From contig DASZTS010000039.1 of NCBI GenBank assembly GCA_035547915.1, forward strand, positions 66,666-130,665: 64,000 bases of DNA, given 5' to 3'. Below, in pieces: positions 32,595-42,035 of this stretch. Below the pieces are notes generated by a model. It saw only the letters and a program-made list of their open reading frames with translations. It had not been told where the DNA came from and did no database searches. How positions within the stretch are numbered: the first letter of the stretch is position 1; every line of letters starts with the position of its first letter. The DNA is from DASSFG01 sp035547915. GTDB taxonomy: Bacteria; Planctomycetota; Planctomycetia; Pirellulales; JAICIG01. The position numbers were made by a program, and so were the translations under genes.

Positions 32595-33761
32595 CTACTT
32601 GCCATAGATTTCACGGGCGGCGGCGCTGAATTCGCCGTTCACCTTGCCCACGTCGGGCAGACCGGCTGCCTGCACCATGAAGACCGTAATCAGCCCGCGG
32701 GCCGGGTCGATCGACATGTTGGTGGCATGGGCGCCGCCGTGGCCATACGATCCGTCGCCTCCCACGCTCCAGCCGAGCCCGTAGCTTTCCTTGAGCGATG
32801 GCGGGGTTTGCCGGCGGGTCATCTCCTTGATGGCAACCTCCGACAGGTATCGCTTGCCGTCGCGTACACCGCCGTTCAGCACCATCTGGCAGAAGCGGGC
32901 CACGTCGCGGGCCGTCGAAAACAGACCGCCGGCCGGCATCGGTTGGCGGCGTCGGTCGTTGAGCGGGTAGAAGAGTTGGCCGATGTCGACCTCTTCCAGG
33001 CCGTTCTTCTCGGCGTTGAGGCGATAACTCTTCGCGAGGCGTGTGAGCTGTTCTTCGTTGGGCCAGAACGTTGTGTCTTTCATGGCCAACGGCTTGAAGA
33101 GCCGTTCGTCCAGGAATTGTTCGTACGGCAGCCCGCTCACCACCTCGATGATCCGGCCGGCGGTGTTGATTCCCGCGTTGGAATACCGGTAGCTGCTGTC
33201 GGGCTCGAAATCGAGCGGCGTCATGGCGTAGCTCCGGGCAGCTACGACCAGGGGCAGCAGGTCGAGCGTCGGTTCCTCCAGTGCCGATTTGAAGGGAAGC
33301 CCGCTGGTATGGCTCAGGATGTTGCGCACGGTGATCGGATGGCCGGGCTTTTTCAACAACAACCGCTCCGAGTCTTGCTCGGCCGCCAGCCATACCTTTT
33401 TGAACTCGGGCAGATACTTTTCCACCGGGTCGTCGAGCTTCACCTTTCCCTCGTCGACGAGGATCATCAGCGCGGTGGCGGTGATCGGCTTCGATTGCGA
33501 GGCGATCCAGAACAGGCTGTCGGCCTGCATCGGCCTGTCAGTGGCCACGTCGGCAGCACCGGCCGATTCGATACATAAGATGTCATCCTTGTCGGCCACG
33601 AGTACCACCGCGCCGGCGATTGAATGGTTTTCGACGGCCGTCTGTAACACGGCGGCAATTTTGTTTCCGGCCTGGCCTTCGTCGGCGGACAGGCGCGACT
33701 GACCGGCAAGTAGGCCGAGCGTGACGACGAGGGCCAGCGTGACGAGACGAACGAGCTGCAT
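32595..33761 (-). CDS. Secreted serine hydrolase, class C beta-lactamase family
   Basis: The 388-residue protein starts with a signal peptide (LVTLALVVTLGLLAGQSRLSA). Serine-hydrolase motifs are at Ser88-x-x-Lys91 (ASQSKPITA), YSNAG (YxN box, ~residue 195) and GHGGAHATN (HxG box near the C-terminus). Length and motif spacing match the family of esterases and DD-peptidase-like enzymes; the true substrate cannot be read from sequence. It is expected outside the cytoplasmic membrane. It is monocistronic and converges with the 91-residue protein gene. Confidence 0.88.
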   Translation of the reverse strand: MQLVRLVTLALVVTLGLLAGQSRLSADEGQAGNKIAAVLQTAVENHSIAGAVVLVADKDDILCIESAGAADVATDRPMQADSLFWIASQSKPITATALMILVDEGKVKLDDPVEKYLPEFKKVWLAAEQDSERLLLKKPGHPITVRNILSHTSGLPFKSALEEPTLDLLPLVVAARSYAMTPLDFEPDSSYRYSNAGINTAGRIIEVVSGLPYEQFLDERLFKPLAMKDTTFWPNEEQLTRLAKSYRLNAEKNGLEEVDIGQLFYPLNDRRRQPMPAGGLFSTARDVARFCQMVLNGGVRDGKRYLSEVAIKEMTRRQTPPSLKESYGLGWSVGGDGSYGHGGAHATNMSIDPARGLITVFMVQAAGLPDVGKVNGEFSAAAREIYGK

Positions 33762-33955
33762 GGTTGTTCCGATTTCAGAGGGGGGAGTAAGGCGTGGATA
33801 AACGGCGGTGCAGCCAATACCTAAGGTCTGTGCGCAGCGGCTGTTGCTGGCATTGACCCTGGGCAGCGAGACGTTACACTCGCTCGCCGGTCCAAGAGGC
33901 CGGGCTTCAATTCTTGCCTCGCGTTTGGTGCCCAGTCCAGTCCCCGGTTCGGCAA

Positions 33956-35053
33956 ATGGCGGTAATCGCGAAAGATATGTCGACGCGAGGACGCCAAGCC
34001 GTGTTGTGGGGGCTGGGGCTATTCATCGCACTGCAAATCGCGTTGGGGGTGGCGGCCGATTGCTGGTTTCCCGCCCTGCGTTACCCCGAATATGGCCGCA
34101 AGCTCGCCCTGCTCCAGCGAATCCAGCAAGAACAGGGTTCCAGCCCTGCCTTGTTGGCCCTGGGGACCTCGCGTGTGGCGTTCGGCTTTTGTCCGGCGGC
34201 GGGCGACACTCCGGGGGCCCGCGCGGCGGCGTGGCAATTCAACTTTGCCCTCACGGGGCAAGGCCCGTTGCAGGAACTCGTTTGTTTGCACCGCCTGCTG
34301 GCGGCTGGCATCCGTCCCGAGCGGTTGCTGATCGAGATCAATCCGCCGCTGCTGCACCAAGCCTGGCCCTATTGCGAGCCCGGCCTGACCGACGTCGGTC
34401 GCCTGGCATGGGCCGACGTGCGGGTATTGGCCCGTTATATGGTCGAGCGCAACCAACTTTATGCGGATTGGTTCCGCTCTCGTGTGGCTCCCTGGTATAC
34501 GCACCGGCGACATCTGCTCGGCCACCTCGTGCCGGCCTTGCTCACGCCGCTCGAACGCTCCGATATCGAACTCACGCGCCAGACCGACGCCCACGGTTGG
34601 TCCCAATTCCCCGTCCGTCCGACGGACGAAGCGAACCGGCGGGTCATGGAAGAATGGAGCGTGAAGCTTTACGCCGAGTATGTCCGGCAATTCGAAGTGA
34701 GCGATGCACCGGCGCGGGCCATCCGCGAAATCATCGAGGTTTGCCGTCGCGAAGGGATCGAGCCGGCGCTGCTATTGATGCCGGAGTGTGAGTCGTTTCG
34801 GCAGGGCTATCCCGAGGCGGCGCAGGCTTCGATCGACCACTGGCTCGAGGGAGTGCGCCACGACTGGAGCATCGCCGTATTCGACTGCCGCACGTGGTCC
34901 GCCGACGATCAGTTCTGCGACGGCCACCACCTATTACCGGAAGGAGCCGAGCACTTCTCGGCCCGATTCGAAGAAGCCGCCCTGCATCCGTGGCTACGGC
35001 AAGGCAACCCCCGCTGGGCGGCGGAAGTTGCACGTGTTCCTTCCGTGAAGTAG
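33956..35053 (+). CDS. Membrane-anchored SGNH-hydrolase-like protein
   Basis: Starts at 33956 (MAVIAKDMS) or 33977 (MSTRGRQ) are possible. An N-terminal membrane anchor (AVLWGLGLFIALQIALGVAA) is followed by a ~330-residue domain. ALGTSRVAFGF may be the GDS-like nucleophile block and CDGHHLLPEGAEHFS the DxxH block of SGNH hydrolases. LIEINPPLLHQ and ALLLMPECESF lie at core strands. Many planctomycete and polysaccharide-export proteins of this DUF1574-like shape act on surface glycans. The substrate is unknown and the assignment of the catalytic serine is tentative. Confidence 0.6.
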   Translation: MAVIAKDMSTRGRQAVLWGLGLFIALQIALGVAADCWFPALRYPEYGRKLALLQRIQQEQGSSPALLALGTSRVAFGFCPAAGDTPGARAAAWQFNFALTGQGPLQELVCLHRLLAAGIRPERLLIEINPPLLHQAWPYCEPGLTDVGRLAWADVRVLARYMVERNQLYADWFRSRVAPWYTHRRHLLGHLVPALLTPLERSDIELTRQTDAHGWSQFPVRPTDEANRRVMEEWSVKLYAEYVRQFEVSDAPARAIREIIEVCRREGIEPALLLMPECESFRQGYPEAAQASIDHWLEGVRHDWSIAVFDCRTWSADDQFCDGHHLLPEGAEHFSARFEEAALHPWLRQGNPRWAAEVARVPSVK

Positions 35054-35108
35054 CTTGCTGATTAGGGGCATTGGTGGTTGTAGGTGAAACCTAAAGAGAA
35101 AGGCCCTC

Positions 35109-36446
35109 ATGCGCTCGTCCATTTCACGCACTTATACGGTCGCGATCTGCGCCGCCGCATTCGGGTTCGGCTCATTCGCCTTGGCCGCCGAAAAAGAGTC
35201 GAAGACCGCCAAGGGCAACTCGCGATACGACGTGCCCGATGGCACGCCCGAAGAATTGCTGGCGTTCATCCAAAAGCTGCGCACCACGCAGCCGCCCGGA
35301 ACCACCCGCAAGACGCGGATGGAGCATATGCGGAAGACATGCGACGCGATCGTGACCGCCGCCGAACGGATTCGCGAGGCGAAGGCCGACGACGAAACGA
35401 CCGTTACTGCATTGAAGGTAGAAGTTGAAGCCCTGTCGATGCTCAAGCGGCTCAGCGAAGCCGGCTCGGTCGAGAATCGGGACGCAGTCGAGAAACTCGA
35501 TGCGCTGACGGAGAGTCTGCAGAAAGACAAACGGCCGGCCATCGTGAACCTGCTCAAGTTGCAAGCCTTGACCCAGAAGATGGAAAAGCTCGATGCGACC
35601 GACCCGAAAGCGGTGGTTGCCTTTGCGGCCGATGTCAAAGCGTATGCCAGCACGGCGGAACTCGACGTGCAATTGGTGGGCATGATTCAGTTGGCGACGG
35701 TGCGGCTATACGAATCGGGCAAGCAGGACGAAGCCAGCGCATTCGGTCGAGAGTTGACCGAAAAGGTCGCCCAGAGCGAATCGCCGGAGGTCCAGATGGC
35801 CTCGGCGCAACTGGCCAGCCGCATCGTCGGTCAGATTCTGGAGACTCAGGGTCAGGCAAAAGAAGCCGCGAAGTTCTACCGCGAGGTTTCTGAGCGGCTG
35901 GCAAAGAGCGAATACGAACCCGTGCGTCAGGCAGCCGAGCAACTCGAAGCCTCGGCCCGTAAGGCCGAACTGGTCGGCCAGCCGATGCCGATTTCGGGTA
36001 AGTTGGTCGACGGCGGGAACTTCGACAGCGCGCAATACAAAGGCAAGGTCGTGCTCGTCGATTTCTGGGCCACCTGGTGCGGGCCCTGCAAGGCCGAATT
36101 GCCGAACGTCAAGGAAGTGTACGAGAAGTACCACGACCGTGGTTTCGAGGTGGTAGGGATCAGCCTCGACGAAGAATCGGACACTCTGACCAAGTTCATC
36201 AAAGAGGAACACCTGCCGTGGCCCATTCTCTTCGAAGGCGGAGAGGAGACGAGCGGCTGGAACCATCCGCTGGCGAAGAAATATGGCGTGACGGCGATTC
36301 CGATGGCCGTGCTTATCGATCGCCAGGGGAAGGTCGTTACGCTCAGCGCGCGGGGTGAACGGCTGGCCACCATGGTCGAGGAACTGCTCGGCAGCCAATC
36401 GAATTCGACCGGCAAGTCCGGCGCCGAGAAGAAAAAGTCCGGCTAG
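35109..36446 (+). CDS. Secreted TlpA-like thioredoxin-fold protein
   Basis: A signal peptide (TVAICAAAFGFGSFALAAE) is followed by ~270 residues of helical, TPR-like sequence (EALSMLKRLSEAGS; AVEKLDALTESLQKD), then a C-terminal redoxin domain from ~290. The active site WATWCGPCK has Cys324 and Cys327, and the cis-proline loop is VTAIPMAVLID. TlpA/ResA-type proteins reduce or isomerise disulfides of exported proteins such as cytochromes c. The helical N-terminal part is common in planctomycete versions and may bind clients. The Shine-Dalgarno sequence is agaaagg. Confidence 0.88.
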   Translation: MRSSISRTYTVAICAAAFGFGSFALAAEKESKTAKGNSRYDVPDGTPEELLAFIQKLRTTQPPGTTRKTRMEHMRKTCDAIVTAAERIREAKADDETTVTALKVEVEALSMLKRLSEAGSVENRDAVEKLDALTESLQKDKRPAIVNLLKLQALTQKMEKLDATDPKAVVAFAADVKAYASTAELDVQLVGMIQLATVRLYESGKQDEASAFGRELTEKVAQSESPEVQMASAQLASRIVGQILETQGQAKEAAKFYREVSERLAKSEYEPVRQAAEQLEASARKAELVGQPMPISGKLVDGGNFDSAQYKGKVVLVDFWATWCGPCKAELPNVKEVYEKYHDRGFEVVGISLDEESDTLTKFIKEEHLPWPILFEGGEETSGWNHPLAKKYGVTAIPMAVLIDRQGKVVTLSARGERLATMVEELLGSQSNSTGKSGAEKKKSG

Positions 36447-36447
36447 G

Positions 36448-37638
36448 TCATGCCGCGCGGCGCAGTCCGCCACGCTGTTCGCGGAGCACATTATCCAGCA
36501 ACCCTACGAGTTCTCGCTCGTAGCGCTCGGCATCGAACCGAAGCGCCTGCTGGCGGGCGAGCGTCGCGGGGAACTGCCGCGGATGCGCCTCCAACCAACG
36601 CATGGCGTCGACCAGCGACTCGGCCGTTTGCTCGTGAAAGAACACGCCGGTCCCCGGTTCATCGTGGCTGGCCGCGACGACGGTTTCGGTCGCGCCGCCG
36701 CGTGCGTAGGCGATCACCGGCGCGCCGCAGGCCTGCGCCTCGACCGGTACGATGCCGAAATCTTCCTGGCCGGGAAACAATAGTGCCCGGCAACGTCGCA
36801 AGTGGTCGCGAATCACCTCGTCCGGCTGCCATCCCAGCAGCCTGGTCCGCGGGCCGGCCAGCGATCGCAACCGCCGCAGTTCCGGGCCGGTGCCGATCAC
36901 CACCAACGGCCGGCCCAAGCGGCGGCAGGCGGCCAGCGCCAGTTCCGTCTTCTTGTAGGGCACGAGTGCCGAGAGACAGAGATAGAAATCCTCGCGGCGA
37001 ACCGGCGCCGGGGTATAGAAATGGGTGTCGACGGGCGGATAGATGACGGTGCTCGGGCGTGCATAGCAGTCGCTGATCCGCCGGGCGATCGTCTGGCTGA
37101 TCGCCACGTAATGCGTCACCCGATCGCAGGTCGCCCGGTCCCACTCGCGGATCCGATCGAGCAGCCGGTCGCGCGTCGACGACAGCATGCGTTTCGGCAG
37201 GGCAAGCGCCGTCGCCAGGAGATGGCGCCGTGTCTGTTCCTTGCCCGTCGCGTCGACGAAGTAATCGCCGCGGAGTTGCCAGGCGTAGCGCATGGGCGTG
37301 AAACAATAACAGACGTGTGGCACGCCCGCCGGAGGTTGTATTCCCTTGGCAACGGCGTGACTGAAGCTCACCACGAGGTCGATGTTCGCCGGCAGGCGTA
37401 AGCTCTCCACCGCCCGGGGCATCGCCGGCAGCCAGTAGCGATAATGTCGCTCGATCGCCGGCACGCGCTGCAAAAAGCTGGTCGTGATCCGCATCCGTTC
37501 GATCTCGGGGGCCAACCGCCCGCGCGCGTGCAGCAGTGTGAACAGTTCCGCGTCGGGAAAGCGCCGGCAGAGCGCGGCCAGGCATTTTTCGCCGCCGCGC
37601 ATGCCCGTCAGCCAGTCGTGTACGATGGCAAGCTTCAT
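36448..37638 (-). CDS. Glycosyltransferase family 4 (GT-B)
   Basis: The 396-residue protein has the GT-B layout. The N-terminal acceptor domain begins MKLAIVHDWLTGMRGGEKCLAALCRRFP; the C-terminal donor domain has LCLSALVPYKKTELALAACRRLGRPLVVIGTGPE and the family-4 motif FPGQEDFGIVPVEAQACGAPVIAYARGGATETV with the ExxxxxxxE pair. It should transfer a nucleotide-sugar residue to a lipid- or polysaccharide-linked acceptor on the cytoplasmic face. It resembles WbaZ-type mannosyltransferases; donor and acceptor are not certain. The gene ends 1 base from the end of the redoxin gene on the other strand. Confidence 0.85.
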   Translation of the reverse strand: MKLAIVHDWLTGMRGGEKCLAALCRRFPDAELFTLLHARGRLAPEIERMRITTSFLQRVPAIERHYRYWLPAMPRAVESLRLPANIDLVVSFSHAVAKGIQPPAGVPHVCYCFTPMRYAWQLRGDYFVDATGKEQTRRHLLATALALPKRMLSSTRDRLLDRIREWDRATCDRVTHYVAISQTIARRISDCYARPSTVIYPPVDTHFYTPAPVRREDFYLCLSALVPYKKTELALAACRRLGRPLVVIGTGPELRRLRSLAGPRTRLLGWQPDEVIRDHLRRCRALLFPGQEDFGIVPVEAQACGAPVIAYARGGATETVVAASHDEPGTGVFFHEQTAESLVDAMRWLEAHPRQFPATLARQQALRFDAERYERELVGLLDNVLREQRGGLRRAA

Positions 37639-37851
37639 GGATAGACGATAGACAGGCCGTTTAGAGCAACCGACAACACCGGATCGAGGTCAAAAGAATC
37701 GGTGGTGTTTCACGGCCAATTTTTTGCCACGGCGCTCAGGCTTTCAGGTTTTGTCAGCCGCTCTTAGGATGGTAATGGCCTTTCTGGCACCATTTTCGTC
37801 CGCTCTTATAGTCCTTGGCGGCGGAAAGCTGAACACCGAAAGCGGAACCAC
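37639..37851. other. Divergent intergenic region
   Basis: This is the region between the divergent glycosyltransferase and HAD genes; promoters for both must lie here, but no clear boxes stand out. Confidence 0.3.
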
Positions 37852-38454
37852 GTGATCCGGGGCTTGATATTCGATCTCGACGGCACGCTTGTCGACTCGG
37901 GCCTCGACTTCGAGCGAATGCGTCTGGAGATGGGCCTGCCGTCCCAGCAACCCATCTTGGAGTCGCTCGATCGGCTCGCCGAGCCGCGGCGAAGCGAGTG
38001 CTGGACCATCCTCGAACGACACGAGCAAGCCGGCGCCGAGCGGGCCACGCTCATGCCGGGCGTGACCGAGTTACTCCAGGAGTTGGCACGACGCAACCTG
38101 CGCCGCGCCATCTTCACGCGCAACGGGCGACGGCACACGCTGCACACCTTGGCGCGACTCGGCCTGACATTCGATACGGTCGTGGCCCGAGAGGACGCAC
38201 CGCCGAAACCCGATCCGACGGGAATCTGGCAGATCTGCGAAAGTTGGAGGGTGTCGCCGGGTGAGGTGGCCATGGTCGGCGACTACCTTTTCGACATCGA
38301 GGCGGGCCGACGCGCAGGTGCGCGGACCGTCTGCTATGCCGGCCGGCGGAACTGCGCCGAGATCGAGACGTGGGGTGCCGGCCTCGCGGTCGCCTGTTTC
38401 AGCCGCCCGCAGGAGTTGCTGGCATGGCTGGAGCAACCGGGAGAACCGACCTAG
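37852..38454 (+). CDS. HAD-superfamily phosphatase
   Basis: The 200-residue protein has all four HAD motifs: I, IFDLDGTLVDSG (nucleophile Asp); II, IFTRNGRRHTL (Thr); III, PKPDPTG (Lys); IV, VGDYLFDIEAG (Asp pair). The cap is short and helical. It resembles phosphoglycolate phosphatase and beta-phosphoglucomutase-type enzymes, so it probably dephosphorylates a small sugar or metabolite phosphate in the cytoplasm. No near operon partner; the next gene is 63 bases on. Confidence 0.85.
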   Translation: MIRGLIFDLDGTLVDSGLDFERMRLEMGLPSQQPILESLDRLAEPRRSECWTILERHEQAGAERATLMPGVTELLQELARRNLRRAIFTRNGRRHTLHTLARLGLTFDTVVAREDAPPKPDPTGIWQICESWRVSPGEVAMVGDYLFDIEAGRRAGARTVCYAGRRNCAEIETWGAGLAVACFSRPQELLAWLEQPGEPT

Positions 38455-38517
38455 GGTCTTTTGGGGGCATTTGCTAATATCCCGCCCCGAACGGCCTTTT
38501 CTGAGGGACGGAACTCT

Positions 38518-39591
38518 ATGTCGTCGAGTCGATGCGCCTTGTTAGCCAAGGCGGCGGGGTGCCTTTTCGGCACCATACTGGGAACAGCCACGGTCGTCGG
38601 GCAAGACGGACCGCCGCGCCGAACCGGCGCGCCGTCTCGTAATGCCGCTCCCGCGATGCGCAACGATCAACCGGGCTCCGTCTACGGACCACGCCAATCG
38701 CCGCCGCAAGCGCCTCAACGCCAAGCCGCGGTTCCACGGCCGACTCGAGGACCGATCAATCAGTTCATGCCGCAGGTCCGACGACCGCAGGCCAGTTGGG
38801 GTCAACTGAAGCCGGCAGACGATGCGGCGCTCGAACGCGCGCTGCAGGAGTGGGAAAAACGCAGCAGCCAGGTGGACACGCTGGAATGCACCTTCACGTG
38901 CTGGAAATACGACATCGTGGTCGGTAAGCAATCGCGGGACGGGTCGAGTTTGCCAACGCGCGTCTGCAAGGGGATTATCCGCTACGCCAAGCCCGACAAG
39001 GGCCAATACCGGATCACGGAGGAAGCCGTCAACCCGACCGAAGAAAACCTGGAATTCAAGGAAAAGGAAGACGAATACTGGGTTTGCGACGGCAATGCCG
39101 TGTACGAATTCAACCATGAGAAGAAGCAGCTCATTGAGCGGCGTCTGCCCAACGAGCTGAAGGGCAAGGCGATCTCTAACAGTCCGCTCCCCTTCGTGTT
39201 CGGCACGACGGCCGCGAAGATGCGCGAGCGCTATTGGATGCGGCTGAAGACGCCGGCCAAGCTTGCAGGCGTGGAGACCTGGCTGGAGATCGAGCCGATC
39301 TACGCGGAAGATCGAGCAAATTATCAAACGGCCACGGTCGTGCTCCAAGACAAGACGATGTTGCCTAAGGCCGTCAGCCTGAAGCTGCCCAACGGCAATT
39401 TCACCAACTACATGTTCGATCCACCCGCGGTCAACAATCCGTTGAAGAAGCTGCTGGGTCACTTTCAGGTTCCGCGCTTGCCCTCTGGCTGGAAGCGTCT
39501 TGTGGAAGACGCTCCCCCGCCGGCCACTCGGCCCGCCCCGCCGGGCGATGTGCAGACACTACGCGTGCAGCCGGGAATCAAGCGCAAGTAA
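38518..39591 (+). CDS. TIGR03009-type secreted planctomycete protein
   Basis: I choose ATG 38518, with gaggga upstream. The 357-residue protein has an N-terminal signal-like segment (ALLAKAAGCLFGTILGTATVVG), then ~90 Pro/Arg/Gln-rich residues. A domain from ~100 has the pattern LQEWEKRSSQVDTLECTFTCWKYD, then beta-rich sequence with YWVCDGNAVYEFNHEKKQL, NSPLPFVFG and LEIEPIYAEDRANYQTATVVL. This matches the planctomycete-specific TIGR03009 family as I remember it; its function is not known. The fold looks like an outer-membrane-lipoprotein carrier (LolA-like) beta-barrel half. Confidence 0.7.
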   Translation: MSSSRCALLAKAAGCLFGTILGTATVVGQDGPPRRTGAPSRNAAPAMRNDQPGSVYGPRQSPPQAPQRQAAVPRPTRGPINQFMPQVRRPQASWGQLKPADDAALERALQEWEKRSSQVDTLECTFTCWKYDIVVGKQSRDGSSLPTRVCKGIIRYAKPDKGQYRITEEAVNPTEENLEFKEKEDEYWVCDGNAVYEFNHEKKQLIERRLPNELKGKAISNSPLPFVFGTTAAKMRERYWMRLKTPAKLAGVETWLEIEPIYAEDRANYQTATVVLQDKTMLPKAVSLKLPNGNFTNYMFDPPAVNNPLKKLLGHFQVPRLPSGWKRLVEDAPPPATRPAPPGDVQTLRVQPGIKRK

Positions 39592-39937
39592 CCGGCGCGT
39601 CAGCTTTGCTGGTGAGCCGAAGGCAAGCCGCTGACGTTCGCGCGAGATAGGATTGCCTCCTCGAACAAGTCTTGCGCGAACCAGTCTCGCGTTCCGACGG
39701 TGGTGGCGATCGACGCGGTCTGCCCATCCTACCCGATCGCTCCCTGCGCGGGCGACTATCTGGCAAGACCGCCCAAATACCGCTCTTCGCGCCGCCCAGC
39801 AAATCGGTTAAAAGTTTCCCGCTTAACTTGCCGAAAAAAATAGGCGCCGAACACTACTCGTTCTAAGCCGGGAGCCCCTGCCGAAGCGAACTACCCCAAC
39901 ACTTTCGTGTCTCGGGCTCGCGTCGTCTCGGGAACAG
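39592..39937. other. Intergenic stretch, nothing recognised
   Basis: About 345 bases without a supported gene. Short GC-rich dyads such as gcgtcagc...gctgacg (about 39598-39640) could form the terminator of the upstream gene, but no T-run follows. Confidence 0.3.
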
Positions 39938-40774
39938 ATGCGCAACCCATCGCCACGCGGCGAAAAAATCGAAATGGTCCATAGGCCGGCGCTCGCTCCG
40001 GCCGACCACGACTTGACCGTGCTCGTCCCTTCCTACGAAGAAGAGAGACGCTTGCCCGGCACGCTGTCGGGGTTGGCCGAGTTTCTTGACGCCTGGGGGA
40101 TCGACTATCGCGTGATGGTCGTCGACGACGGCAGCCGCGATCAGACCTCGCGCATCAGCGACCGCTTCGGGCGACGGTTCTCGACGCTCAAGCTCGACCA
40201 GCACGCGGGCAAAGGCGCCGCCGTGCGGCGCGGCATGCTGGCTGCCACCGGCCAGATCGTGGCCTTCACCGACGCCGACCTGCCCTACGACCTGACTGCT
40301 TTGCAGACCGGCTGCCATTGGATTCGCCGCGGCGACTGCCAGGTGGTGCTCGGCGCCCGCGACCTGATCGGCGCGAGCTGCCACGTTCGACGCAAGCTTT
40401 CACGCATCGTGGCCAGCGCGGCGTTCAGGCATCTCGTGCGGGTGGCGATCTCCAAGGAAGTGACCGACACGCAATGCGGGCTGAAGATCTTCGGCCGGTC
40501 GGCCGCGGTCGATATCTTCTCGCGCAGCAGGCTCGACGGCTTTGCCTTCGACACGGAAGTCGTGCTGCTCTGCCACCGCTTGCAGATCCCGTTCCGGCGG
40601 ATCGCGGTGCGGCTGATCAACGAATATTCGTCGACCCTTTCGGTCTCGCGGCACGGCTGGAGCATGCTCTACGACGTGGCCTCGCTGGCACTGCGAGATC
40701 GTCTCAGCGGCCGTGCCGTACCGCCGGTCCGCACGCTGCCAGCCGCTCAGAACGAGACACGCCACGCTGCTTGA
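39938..40774 (+). CDS. Glycosyltransferase family 2, dolichyl-phosphate-mannose-synthase-like
   Basis: The 278-residue protein starts GT-A sequence at DLTVLVPSYEEERRLPGTLSGLAEFL and has VMVVDDGSRDQTS, GKGAAVRRGMLAATGQIVAFTDADLPY (DxD metal site) and the acceptor loop DTQCGLKIFGR, as in DPM1/ALG5-type enzymes. It should transfer a sugar to a polyprenyl phosphate at the membrane. No transmembrane tail is visible. The next gene, a GT87-like membrane glycosyltransferase, starts 7 bases later, so the polyprenyl-sugar made here may be its donor. Confidence 0.88.
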   Translation: MRNPSPRGEKIEMVHRPALAPADHDLTVLVPSYEEERRLPGTLSGLAEFLDAWGIDYRVMVVDDGSRDQTSRISDRFGRRFSTLKLDQHAGKGAAVRRGMLAATGQIVAFTDADLPYDLTALQTGCHWIRRGDCQVVLGARDLIGASCHVRRKLSRIVASAAFRHLVRVAISKEVTDTQCGLKIFGRSAAVDIFSRSRLDGFAFDTEVVLLCHRLQIPFRRIAVRLINEYSSTLSVSRHGWSMLYDVASLALRDRLSGRAVPPVRTLPAAQNETRHAA

Positions 40775-40781
40775 GGTCAGG

Positions 40782-42035
40782 ATGCTGCCGACGAAGCCGG
40801 TCGCCGGACGACTGCATGGGTTGCGTCTTCCTCCCGACTGGCCGACCATCGCGCGTGGCGCTTGGGTCTGCGCGGTCGTCGGGTTGACGATCTACGCCTT
40901 CTGCCTGCCGTACGCTCATACCGTCTACGACGTCTACCTCCGGGCCGCGCGGCTCTGGCTCGAAGGCCAAGACATCTACGTTCCCGGGCGCGAATACTAT
41001 CGCTACAGCCCGTTGTTCGCCGTGTCGCTGACTCCGCTGGCCCTGCTGCCCGACGGCGCGAGCGCCGCTGCCTGGAAGCTGATCAACTGCGGCGTCTTCG
41101 CCTGGGGCCTGTATATCTGCGCGCGGCGCCTCACGCCGCGGCGCTGGTCGGCCGACGAGGTGTCGGCCGCGATGCTGCTCGTTCTGCCACTGGCGATGCA
41201 CAGTCTCTACAACAGCCAGGCCAACCTGCTGATGCTCGGTTCGCTCTTGCTCGGGCTGGTGGCGGCCGGCGAAGACAAGTGGAATCGCGCGGCGATCTGG
41301 ATCGCCTGGGCCACGCTCATCAAGGGCTATCCACTCGCGCTGGCCATGCTGCTTATCGGTCTCTTTCCGCGGCAGTTCGCCCTGCGGTATGTGCTGTCGC
41401 TGTCGGGCGGCCTGTTGCTGCCGTTCGCCACCCAACGGCCGTCGGTGGTCGTCATGCAGTATCAGAGTTGGTTCGTCCACCTGCGCGACAGCACCGAGAT
41501 GATGCGCGAACGCCTGCGTTCGATCGACCAGTTGTTCGTGGTCTATGGTCAGCCGATCTCCGAACGCACCTTCGCCCTGCTCGGGCTGATCGCCGGAGCG
41601 GCGGTAATGCTGATCTGCCTCAGCATCGCACGGCGGACTTGCGACCGTCGCGAAGTTATCTTCCAGACGCTCCTGTGGTTCTCACTGTGGGTTGTGCTCT
41701 TCGGACCGGCCACCGAATCGTGTACCTATGTGGCCGCCGCGCCGGCCATTACCTGGGCGCTCGTGGAAGTGTGGCACCGTCGTGCGCCTTGGCCCGAGCG
41801 AGCCCTGCTCGTCGGCAGCCTGTTGATGATGGGGCCGATGGTCACGGACATGTTCGGCAAAACCGTTCGCAATTTTTCCAACGAACATGGCAGCCAACCG
41901 ATCGGCGGGCTCATCTTGCTCGCCTGGTTGGCCGTCGAGTGGCGGCGCCGTGCGAAGACCGCCGGCCGCGATGCCCAGGCGTTGCCGTCGCCGAGCGAAG
42001 GGATGATGGAGCACCACGCCCGGAGCGCAGCATGA
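40782..42035 (+). CDS. Membrane glycosyltransferase, GT87/DUF2029 family
   Basis: ATG 40782 follows gaggtc at 5 bases. The 417-residue protein has ~9-10 hydrophobic segments, beginning with GAWVCAVVGLTIYAFCLPYAHTVYDVYLRAA. The early acidic residue after the first helix and the motif YRYSPLFAVSLTPLALLP are typical of GT87 polyprenyl-phosphate-dependent mannosyltransferases (GT-C fold). It should add a sugar on the outer side of the membrane. Gene order GT2-GT87-YdjC, with a 4-base overlap downstream, suggests a glycolipid pathway. Confidence 0.82.
   Translation: MLPTKPVAGRLHGLRLPPDWPTIARGAWVCAVVGLTIYAFCLPYAHTVYDVYLRAARLWLEGQDIYVPGREYYRYSPLFAVSLTPLALLPDGASAAAWKLINCGVFAWGLYICARRLTPRRWSADEVSAAMLLVLPLAMHSLYNSQANLLMLGSLLLGLVAAGEDKWNRAAIWIAWATLIKGYPLALAMLLIGLFPRQFALRYVLSLSGGLLLPFATQRPSVVVMQYQSWFVHLRDSTEMMRERLRSIDQLFVVYGQPISERTFALLGLIAGAAVMLICLSIARRTCDRREVIFQTLLWFSLWVVLFGPATESCTYVAAAPAITWALVEVWHRRAPWPERALLVGSLLMMGPMVTDMFGKTVRNFSNEHGSQPIGGLILLAWLAVEWRRRAKTAGRDAQALPSPSEGMMEHHARSAA

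Noticed and set aside
40862..42031. Upstream extension of the YdjC/HpnK frame through the GT87 gene
   Set aside because: This part is Arg-rich shadow of the GT87 gene; the family start is the ATG at 42032.
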